Of a DNA stretch of 64,000 bases, positions 58,023 to 64,000 are shown piece by piece. The stretch's first letter is position 1, and each line of letters begins with the position of its first letter. This stretch comes from CAIWHR01 sp963708855 (GTDB taxonomy: Bacteria > Pseudomonadota > Gammaproteobacteria > Burkholderiales > Casimicrobiaceae). Below the pieces are notes generated by a model that searched no databases, was not told the DNA's origin, and saw only the letters and a program-made list of their open reading frames with translations. A program made the position numbers and the translations under genes. The stretch covers positions 1 through 64,000 of the forward strand of contig CAVPUM010000022.1 in the NCBI GenBank assembly GCA_963708855.1, written 5' to 3'.

Positions 58023-58787
58023 ATGCCAGGCATGTGGAGCCGCCTTCGTGAAGACATCGCCGTCGTGTTCGATCGGGATCCGGCCGCGCGGACCCGCTGG
58101 GAGGTATTGACTTGCTATCCTGGATTGCACGCGCTGGTCTGGCACCGCGCGGTGTCGCACCGGCTGTGGCGGTGGGGTTTGCGCTGGCTCGCGCGCTGGC
58201 TCGCCCACTGGGGACGGTGGCTGACGGGCATAGAAATCCATCCGGGCGCCACCATCGGGCGCCGGGTCTTCATCGACCACGGGATGGGCATCGTGATCGG
58301 GGAGACCGCCGAGATCGGCGACGACTGCACGCTCTACCATGGCGTGACACTGGGTGGGACCTCGTGGAAGGCCGGCAAACGCCATCCGACGTTAGGCAAG
58401 GACGTCGTCATCGGCGCGGGGGCAAAAGTGCTTGGACCGATTTTAGTGGGAGATGGGGCCAAGATAGGCTCAAATGCCGTCGTAGTACGCGACGTTCCCG
58501 CAGGTTCGACCGCGGTGGGCATTCCCGCCCGGATCCTGGCCGGCGAGGAAGCGCTACGGCGCGAAGACCATGCCGCGAAGCTGGGTTTCTCGGCATATGC
58601 CATTGCCGCCGACATGAACGACCCGATGGTTCAGGCGATTCATCGCTTGATCGATCACGCAGTCGAGACCGATACCCGGCTGCAGGACCTGATCGGGCGC
58701 CTGAAGCAGGGCGGGATAGAACTGGGCGATGCGGAGGCCACGGCGGCCGGTTTCGACCCGAAGCAGCTCAACCGGATGATCGATTGA
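58023..58787 (+). CDS. cysE: Serine O-acetyltransferase
   Basis: Left-handed beta-helix acetyltransferase: WSRLREDIAVVFDRDPAAR, EIHPGATIGRRVFIDHGMGI, GETAEIGDDCTLYHGVTLGGT and DVPAGSTAVGIPARIL hexapeptide repeats. It makes O-acetylserine for cysteine synthesis, supplying sulfur for the Fe-S operon downstream. Of two close ATGs (58023 and 58032), the second fits the family start slightly better. Length of ~254 residues is of the short betaproteobacterial type. Confidence 0.92.
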   Translation: MPGMWSRLREDIAVVFDRDPAARTRWEVLTCYPGLHALVWHRAVSHRLWRWGLRWLARWLAHWGRWLTGIEIHPGATIGRRVFIDHGMGIVIGETAEIGDDCTLYHGVTLGGTSWKAGKRHPTLGKDVVIGAGAKVLGPILVGDGAKIGSNAVVVRDVPAGSTAVGIPARILAGEEALRREDHAAKLGFSAYAIAADMNDPMVQAIHRLIDHAVETDTRLQDLIGRLKQGGIELGDAEATAAGFDPKQLNRMID

Positions 58788-58800
58788 ACTTGACGGTTTT

Positions 58801-58840
58801 TTAGTTGACTAAGTTAGTCGGGATTGCTAGGATTTGCGTG
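58801..58840 (+). promoter_or_regulatory. iscR promoter with IscR type 1 binding site
   Basis: A -35 box TTGACT (58805-58810) and -10 box TAGGAT (58828-58833) are separated by exactly 17 bases. Overlapping them, TTAGTTGACTAAGTTAGTCG (58801-58820) followed by GGG matches the type 1 site bound by [2Fe-2S]-IscR in proteobacteria. This predicts iron-sulfur feedback repression of the isc operon, as in E. coli. It lies between cysE and iscR, 95 bases before the start codon. Confidence 0.8.
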
Positions 58841-58928
58841 TTGACGGATCCTGAATCCGCCCAGCGGCTGCGGTACCCGACGGGGGCGCCGTTGCCGACG
58901 AACGAACCAACCAGCAAGGTGACCGACC

Positions 58929-59414
58929 ATGCGCCTCACCACCAAAGGACGATTCGCCGTCACGGCGATGATCGACGTCGCGATGCACGGCACGAAAGGC
59001 CCGGTCACGCTCGCCGGCGTGTCGCAACGGCAGGTGATCTCCCTGTCGTATCTCGAACAGCTCTTCGGCCGGCTCCGGCGCCACGGGCTCGTTGAAAGCG
59101 TGCGCGGCCCCGGCGGCGGCTATCGTCTGGCGCGCGGGCCGGAGATGATTTCCGTCGCCGATGTCATCATCGCGGTCGACGAGCCGATCGACGCTACCCA
59201 ATGCGGCGGGCGCGAGAGCTGCAAGGACGACGGCAAACGCTGCATGACCCACGAGCTGTGGGCAAACCTGAACGCGCACATCTTCGGGTATCTGCGCTCG
59301 GTCACGCTGGCGGAGCTCGTCGCCCAGCAGAACAAGCCGGATGTCACCGTGCTGCAGGACCAGCGGTCGCCGGTGGCGCCTCCGCGCGTTCCCGTGACCG
59401 CCGTCGTGGCCTGA
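58929..59414 (+). CDS. iscR: Fe-S cluster regulator IscR, 161 aa
   Basis: Rrf2-family repressor: MRLTTKGRFAVTAMIDVA wing-helix start, GPGGGYRLAR and ISVADVIIAVDEPIDATQC. Cluster ligands C92, C98, C105 with H108 in THELW match the IscR pattern. It senses [2Fe-2S] status and represses its own operon through the type 1 site at 58801. The disordered C-tail is slightly longer than in E. coli. Confidence 0.95.
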   Translation: MRLTTKGRFAVTAMIDVAMHGTKGPVTLAGVSQRQVISLSYLEQLFGRLRRHGLVESVRGPGGGYRLARGPEMISVADVIIAVDEPIDATQCGGRESCKDDGKRCMTHELWANLNAHIFGYLRSVTLAELVAQQNKPDVTVLQDQRSPVAPPRVPVTAVVA

Positions 59415-59451
59415 AACTCGAGATCCACATGTTCCGGATGGAAACGCTGCG

Positions 59452-60660
59452 ATGAAGACCCCGATCTACCTCGACTACTCGGCGACGACGCCCGTCGACC
59501 CGCGCGTCGCGCAGAAGATGATTCCCTACCTGACCGAGCACTTCGGCAATCCTGCCTCACGCTCGCATTCGTTCGGCTGGACCGCCGAGAAGGCCGTGGA
59601 GGCGGCGCGCGAGCACGTCGCGGCGCTGGTGAACTGCGATCCGCGCGAGATCGTCTGGACGTCGGGCGCGACGGAATCGATCAACCTCGCGTTGAAGGGC
59701 GCCGCCCACTTCTACAAGGACAAGGGGAAGCACCTGGTCACGGTCCGCACCGAGCACAAGGCGACGCTCGACACGGTGCGCGAACTGGAGCGTGAAGGCT
59801 TCACGGCGACCTATCTCGACGTGCTGCCCGACGGTCTGCTCGACCTCGTGGCTTTCGAAAAGGCGCTGCAGCCGGACACGATCGTCGTGTCGGTGATGGC
59901 GGTCAACAACGAGATCGGCGTCGTGCAGGACATCGAGGCGATCGGCGAAATCTGCCGCGCGCGCGGCATCATCCTTCACGTGGATGCGGCGCAGGCCACC
60001 GGGAAGATCCCGGTCGACCTGGCGCAACTCAAGGTCGACCTGATGTCGTTCTCGGCCCACAAGACTTACGGCCCGAAGGGCGTCGGCGCGCTCTTCGTGC
60101 GGCGCAAGCCGCGCGTGCGCATCGAGGCCCAGATGCACGGCGGAGGCCACGAGCGCGGCATGCGTTCCGGCACGCTGGCCACGCACCAGATCGTCGGCAT
60201 GGGCGAGGCGTTCCGGATCGCGAAACTCGAGATGGCGACCGAGAACGACCGGATCCGGATGCTGCGCGACCGGCTCGCGCAGGGCCTCGCCGGCATCGAG
60301 GAGATCTACATCAACGGCGATCTCGACAGTCGCGTGCCGCACAATCTCAACGTCAGCTTCAATTACGTCGAGGGCGAGAGCCTGATCATGGCCATCAAGG
60401 ACATCGCGGTTTCGTCCGGGTCGGCCTGCACGTCGGCATCGCTCGAGCCCTCGTACGTGCTGCGCGCGCTCGGGCGCAGCGACGAGCTCGCGCACAGCTC
60501 GATCCGCTTCACGATCGGCCGCTTCACGACCGAGGAGGAGGTCGACTATGCTGTCGATCTGCTGCAGCGGAAGGTGGGCAAGCTGCGCGAGCTCTCGCCG
60601 CTGTGGGAAATGTACAAGGACGGTGTCGATCTCGATGCCGTGCAATGGGCTGCCCATTGA
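59452..60660 (+). CDS. iscS: Cysteine desulfurase IscS, 402 aa
   Basis: PLP enzyme that removes sulfur from cysteine for Fe-S assembly and other thiolation. IYLDYSATTPVDPRVA, the PLP lysine in SFSAHKTYGPKG and the catalytic cysteine in SSGSACTSASLEPSYV, within the longer class I loop. The C-terminus ends with the IscU-binding helix region. 37 bases after iscR. Confidence 0.97.
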   Translation: MKTPIYLDYSATTPVDPRVAQKMIPYLTEHFGNPASRSHSFGWTAEKAVEAAREHVAALVNCDPREIVWTSGATESINLALKGAAHFYKDKGKHLVTVRTEHKATLDTVRELEREGFTATYLDVLPDGLLDLVAFEKALQPDTIVVSVMAVNNEIGVVQDIEAIGEICRARGIILHVDAAQATGKIPVDLAQLKVDLMSFSAHKTYGPKGVGALFVRRKPRVRIEAQMHGGGHERGMRSGTLATHQIVGMGEAFRIAKLEMATENDRIRMLRDRLAQGLAGIEEIYINGDLDSRVPHNLNVSFNYVEGESLIMAIKDIAVSSGSACTSASLEPSYVLRALGRSDELAHSSIRFTIGRFTTEEEVDYAVDLLQRKVGKLRELSPLWEMYKDGVDLDAVQWAAH

Positions 60661-60678
60661 TGAATACCGGAGATGCAA

Positions 60679-61110
60679 ATGGCATACAGCGACAAGGTAC
60701 TTGACCATTACGAAAACCCGCGCAACGTCGGCTCGTTCGCGAAGAATTCCGAAAACGTCGGCACCGGCATGGTCGGTGCCCCCGCCTGCGGCGACGTGAT
60801 GAAGCTGCAGATCAGGGTCGGCAAGGACGGGGTGATCGAGGACGCCAAGTTCAAGACCTACGGCTGCGGCTCGGCCATCGCGTCGTCGTCGCTCGTAACG
60901 GAGTGGGTGAAGGGCAAGACCCTCGACGAGGCCGCGGCGATCCGGAACACGCAGATTGCCGCGGAGCTCGCGCTGCCTCCGGTGAAGATCCATTGCTCGA
61001 TTCTCGCCGAGGATGCCATCAAGGCGGCCGTGGCCGACTATCGGACGAAGCACGGCGGCGCGGCGAGCCCGGCGGGCGTCGCCGCGGCGCACGAGCAGGC
61101 GGCGGATTGA
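60679..61110 (+). CDS. iscU: Fe-S scaffold IscU, 143 aa
   Basis: Scaffold on which [2Fe-2S] clusters are built: AYSDKVLDHYENPRNVGSF, the ligand cysteines in GAPACGDVM, KTYGCGSAIAS and KIHCSILAEDA, and the LPPVK HscA-recognition motif. Start ATG 60679 is favoured over 60673 because CGGAG sits at the right distance. The last ~15 residues (beyond YRTKHGG) are an Ala-rich extension. Confidence 0.96.
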   Translation: MAYSDKVLDHYENPRNVGSFAKNSENVGTGMVGAPACGDVMKLQIRVGKDGVIEDAKFKTYGCGSAIASSSLVTEWVKGKTLDEAAAIRNTQIAAELALPPVKIHCSILAEDAIKAAVADYRTKHGGAASPAGVAAAHEQAAD

Positions 61111-61166
61111 GCGTGGCGAGCGCATCGACGGCAACGGACGGCGGCAGGCCGGAGGCAGGGCCCGCG

Positions 61167-61490
61167 ATGACCATCACATTGACCGAGTCGGCGGCGAAGC
61201 ACGTCGCGAGCCGGCTCGCCAAGCGCGGCAAGGGCATTGGTCTGCGCCTGGGTGTGCGCACGTCGGGCTGCTCCGGCCTCGCGTACAAGATCGAATACGC
61301 CGACGACGTGCATCCCGACGACCTCTCGTTCCAGTGTCACGGTGTCACCGTCATCGTCGATCCCAAGAGCCTGCGCTTCCTCGACGGGACCGAGCTCGAC
61401 TTCGCGCGCGAAGGCCTGAACGAAGGGTTCAAGTTCAACAATCCCAATGTCAAGGATGCCTGCGGCTGCGGCGAGTCCTTCAACGTCTAA
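61167..61490 (+). CDS. iscA: A-type Fe-S carrier IscA, 107 aa
   Basis: Standard A-type carrier with ITLTESAAKHVASRL, GVRTSGCSGLAYKIEY and C-terminal DACGCGESFNV; the three conserved cysteines match C35, C99 and C101 of IscA. It delivers or repairs clusters, particularly [4Fe-4S]. ATG at 61167 follows a GGAGG site. A hairpin repeat lies between its stop and hscB. Confidence 0.96.
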   Translation: MTITLTESAAKHVASRLAKRGKGIGLRLGVRTSGCSGLAYKIEYADDVHPDDLSFQCHGVTVIVDPKSLRFLDGTELDFAREGLNEGFKFNNPNVKDACGCGESFNV

Positions 61491-61550
61491 AAATAGGGGT
61501 CAGGCTCGATTTTCCCGACATCCCGGAAATTGGAGCCTGGCCCCTGTTTT
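61490..61550. repeat. REP-like hairpin between iscA and hscB
   Basis: Arms 61490-61507 and 61533-61550 are near-perfect reverse complements, with two mismatches that can form G-U pairs. Arm cores are GGGGTCAGGCTC and GAGCCTGGCCCC, and the 25-base loop contains TTTCCC and GGAAAT. The GGGGTCAG...CTGGCCCC shape resembles REP elements associated with RAYT transposases in betaproteobacteria. It begins at the last base of the iscA stop and ends just before the hscB ATG, so it may act on mRNA stability or translation of the operon. Confidence 0.75.
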
Positions 61551-61551
61551 C

Positions 61552-62085
61552 ATGATCGATTTCTCGCGCAATCATTTCGAGTTGTTCGGCCTGCCCGAGC
61601 GCTTCCGCTTCGATCCGGCGCTGCTGGACCGCGCCTATCACGCGCTGCAGGGCGAGGTGCATCCGGATCGCCATGCCGCGGCAAGCGCAACCGAGCAGCG
61701 AATCGCGCTGCAATCGTCGGCACGGGTGAACGAGGCCTATCGCGCGCTGAAGGATCCGGTGGCGCGCGCGCAATACCTGCTGTCGCTGCATGGTGTGGAC
61801 GCGTTCGACGAGACGAACACGGCACTGCCCTTCGATTTTCTCGAGCGACAGCTGGAGCGCCGGGAGATCGTGGAAACCGCCATGGCCGACGACGATGCGC
61901 CCGCGCTCGAAGCCGTGCTGAGCGAGGTGCGCGCCGAGGCGTGGGAACTGGAGCAGCGCGTGTCGTCGCTGCTCGACGTCGAGGGCGCGTGGGACGCGGC
62001 GCGGATCGCGGTGCGCGAGCTGCGTTTTCTGGCGAAGCTCGCCGCCGACGTCGACGCCATGCTCGGCGCGCAGGACGACGGATGA
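61552..62085 (+). CDS. hscB: Fe-S co-chaperone HscB, 177 aa
   Basis: J-type co-chaperone: NHFELFGLPERFRFDP and the J-domain HPD motif in GEVHPDRHAAA, then a C-terminal helical domain that binds IscU. It stimulates HscA in cluster transfer. Its TGA at 62083 is followed at once by a tandem repeat rather than directly by hscA. No good ribosome site precedes it. Confidence 0.95.
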   Translation: MIDFSRNHFELFGLPERFRFDPALLDRAYHALQGEVHPDRHAAASATEQRIALQSSARVNEAYRALKDPVARAQYLLSLHGVDAFDETNTALPFDFLERQLERREIVETAMADDDAPALEAVLSEVRAEAWELEQRVSSLLDVEGAWDAARIAVRELRFLAKLAADVDAMLGAQDDG

Positions 62086-62313
62086 ACGACCCCCACGCTC
62101 ACTGCGTTCGCTGCCCCCGCGGGGGCAGTCAGTGCCCTTCGGGCGGCCGGGCGGGCGGATGTACGACCCCCACGCTCACTGCGTTCGCTGCCCCCCGCGG
62201 GGGCAGTCAGTGCCCTTCGGGCGGCCGGGCGGGCGGATGTACGACCCCCACGCTCACTGCGTTCGCTGCCCCCCGCGGGGGCAGTCAGTGCCCTTCGGGC
62301 GGCCGGGCGGGCA
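62086..62313. repeat. Three tandem copies of a 77-78 bp palindromic unit between hscB and hscA
   Basis: Three copies start at 62086, 62163 and 62241. They are identical apart from one C in a homopolymer (77 versus 78 bases). Each contains the palindrome CTGCCCCCGCGGGGGCAG (flanked by CACTG and CAGTG) and a GCCCTTCGGGC hairpin. Each copy reads CCCACGCTCACTGCGTTCGC early on, a sequence I recall as abundant in Burkholderiales genomes. Short ORFs through it are artefacts of its near-codon length. Confidence 0.92.
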
Positions 62314-62316
62314 CTG

Positions 62317-64000
62317 ATGCCGCTCTTGCAGATTTCCGAGCCGGACGCGCCGCCGGTTGCGCGCGAGCAGCGGCTGGCGGTCGGCATCGACCTCGGCACG
62401 ACGAACTCGCTCGTCGCGACGGTGCGCAACGGCATCCCCGTCGTCCTGCCCGACTCGCGCGGCCACCCGCTGCTCCCCTCGATTGTCCGCTACGGCGAGA
62501 CCGGGGTCGACGTCGGGCACGCCGCGCAACTGGTGCAGGCACGCGATCCGCAGAACACGATTGTCTCGGTGAAACGCCTGATGGGCCGCGGCCTGGTCGA
62601 TCTCCCCGACGCGCGGCGCTTTCCGTACCGCTTCGTCGAAGCGCCTGGAATGGTCAGGCTCGCCACGCGCGCCGGCGTGAAAAGCCCGGTGGAAATTTCG
62701 GCGGAAATCCTTCGCGCTCTGCGCGCCCGCGCCGAGGCGAGCCTCGGGGGCGAGCTCGCCGGCGCGGTCGTCACGGTGCCCGCGTACTTCGACGATGCGC
62801 AGCGGCAGGCAACCAAGGACGCCGCGAAGCTCGCCGGCCTCGATGTGCTGCGCCTGCTGAACGAGCCCACGGCGGCGGCAATTGCCTACGGCCTCGACAA
62901 CGCGGCGCAGGGCACGTACGCGATCTACGATCTCGGCGGCGGCACATTCGACATCTCGATCCTGAAGCTCACGCGCGGCGTGTTCGAGGTGCTTGCGACG
63001 AACGGCGACTCGGCGCTCGGCGGCGACGACTTCGATCATCGTATCTATTGCTGGATCCTCGAGTCGGCCGGGCTGCCGCCGCTGTCGCCCGAGGACACGC
63101 GGCTCCTGATGATGAAGGCGCGCGAGGCGAAGGAGAACCTGACGCTGCACGAGACGGCCCCGATCCTGGCCACGCTGTCCGATGGCTCCAAGGTGGATCT
63201 TGCCCTCGACGCCGAGACGTTCACGGCGATCTCGCAGCACCTGGTGGCGAAGACGCTGGGGCCGGTGAAGCGCGCGTTGCGCGACGCCGGGTTGACGCCG
63301 GCCGACATCCGCGGCGTCGTGATGGTCGGCGGGTCGACGCGGATGCCGCAGATTCAGCGCGCAGTCGGCGATTTCTTCGGCCAGCCGCCACTGACCAATC
63401 TCGATCCGGACCAGGTCGTCGCTCTGGGCGCCGCGATCCAGGCGAACGTGCTGGCGGGCAACCGCGCGGCCGGCGACGACTGGCTGCTGCTCGACGTCAT
63501 CCCGCTGTCGCTCGGCCTCGAGACCATGGGCGGCCTCACGGAGAAGATCGTTCCCCGCAATTCGACGATCCCCGTGACCCGCGCCCAGGAATTCACGACG
63601 TTCAAGGACGGGCAGACCGCGATCGCGATCCACGTCGTGCAGGGCGAGCGCGAGAAGGTCGCGGATTGCCGCTCGCTTGCCCGGTTCGAGCTGCGCGGCA
63701 TTCCGCCCATGGCCGCCGGCGCGGCGCGGGTCAAGGTGACGTTCCAGGTCGACGCCGACGGATTGCTGTCCGTGTCCTCGCGCGAGCAGACGTCGGGAAT
63801 CGAGGCCGCGATCGTCGTCAAGCCGTCCTACGGTCTGTCCGACGCCGAGATCTCGCGGATGCTGGAGGATTCGGTCGCGCACGCCGCCGACGACATGGCC
63901 GCGCGCGCGCTGGCCGAAGCGCAGGTCGAGGCCGACCAGCTCGTCATGTTGACCAACGCGGCGCTGGCCGCGGACGGTGATCTGCTGTCCCCCGCCGGGC
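62317..64000 (+). CDS. hscA: Fe-S chaperone HscA, cut by right edge
   Basis: Hsp70-class chaperone of the ISC system: VGIDLGTTNSLVATV, TVPAYFDDAQRQATKDAAKL, YDLGGGTFDISILK and VMVGGSTRMPQIQ, then LLDVIPLSLGLETMGG in the substrate domain. About 561 codons are visible of an expected ~620; the end lies outside the window. It binds the LPPVK motif of IscU with HscB. ATG at 62317 sits 4 bases after the tandem repeats, with no Shine-Dalgarno apart from the repeat's own GGCGGGC. Confidence 0.94.
   Translation, partial: MPLLQISEPDAPPVAREQRLAVGIDLGTTNSLVATVRNGIPVVLPDSRGHPLLPSIVRYGETGVDVGHAAQLVQARDPQNTIVSVKRLMGRGLVDLPDARRFPYRFVEAPGMVRLATRAGVKSPVEISAEILRALRARAEASLGGELAGAVVTVPAYFDDAQRQATKDAAKLAGLDVLRLLNEPTAAAIAYGLDNAAQGTYAIYDLGGGTFDISILKLTRGVFEVLATNGDSALGGDDFDHRIYCWILESAGLPPLSPEDTRLLMMKAREAKENLTLHETAPILATLSDGSKVDLALDAETFTAISQHLVAKTLGPVKRALRDAGLTPADIRGVVMVGGSTRMPQIQRAVGDFFGQPPLTNLDPDQVVALGAAIQANVLAGNRAAGDDWLLLDVIPLSLGLETMGGLTEKIVPRNSTIPVTRAQEFTTFKDGQTAIAIHVVQGEREKVADCRSLARFELRGIPPMAAGAARVKVTFQVDADGLLSVSSREQTSGIEAAIVVKPSYGLSDAEISRMLEDSVAHAADDMAARALAEAQVEADQLVMLTNAALAADGDLLSPAG

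Noticed and set aside
62086..62313. CRISPR array
   Set aside because: The three copies are directly adjacent with no unique spacers between them, and no cas gene is present.

Overview
The window reads as one chromosomal stretch of a GC-rich betaproteobacterium, most likely Burkholderiales-like. The gene order suhB, trmJ, cysE, iscR-iscS-iscU-iscA-hscB-hscA at the right end is the usual betaproteobacterial arrangement, and there are three Bug/TctC periplasmic binding proteins, a family greatly expanded in that group. No rRNA, tRNA, CRISPR array, phage or insertion sequence was recognised.

Layout. 1-9.6 kb: a PNPOx-GAF protein cut by the left edge, a PNPOx-like protein, a wax-ester-synthase-type acyltransferase with two alpha/beta hydrolases, a Bug protein, a RIO kinase and a persulfide dioxygenase-rhodanese fusion. 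9.6-17 kb: six co-directional minus-strand genes (Usp, radical SAM, DUF971, CCAEP-tail radical SAM, ATP-grasp, three-PAS adenylate cyclase). This is the strongest candidate here for an uncharacterised pathway. 17-22 kb: an APH-like kinase, an SDR, UDP-galactopyranose mutase (glf), an inositol-oxygenase-like protein and a DUF707 protein. 22-38 kb: a catabolic block with thiolase, a two-subunit CoA-transferase, two MaoC-type hydratases, an amidohydrolase, two NDP-forming acyl-CoA synthetases, two enoyl-CoA hydratases and a tripartite tricarboxylate transporter (TctA, TctB, two TctC). Together these could import a carboxylic acid, activate it to a CoA thioester and degrade it by beta-oxidation-like steps. 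38-45 kb: phosphonoacetaldehyde hydrolase, an XRE regulator, aldehyde dehydrogenase, acyl-CoA dehydrogenase, a GMC oxidoreductase and a membrane-anchored proline-rich protein. 45-50 kb: a phosphonate/phosphite-type ABC transporter (phnD-phnC-phnE-phnE) coupled to a HAD phosphatase. 51-64 kb: an AI-2E exporter, suhB, trmJ, DUF3667, a TRAP transporter, cysE and the isc/hsc cluster, with hscA cut by the right edge.

Sequence quality matters here. About 45 single-base frame interruptions (roughly 36 insertions and 9 deletions) plus one nonsense codon fall inside otherwise conserved genes. In every case a one-base correction restores a full-length, collinear protein, which looks like residual long-read indel error rather than mass pseudogenisation. 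Genes affected are listed as CDS over their whole span, with break positions and corrected lengths. Regions 4.3-15 kb, 25-30.7 kb and 55.1-64 kb are essentially free of breaks.
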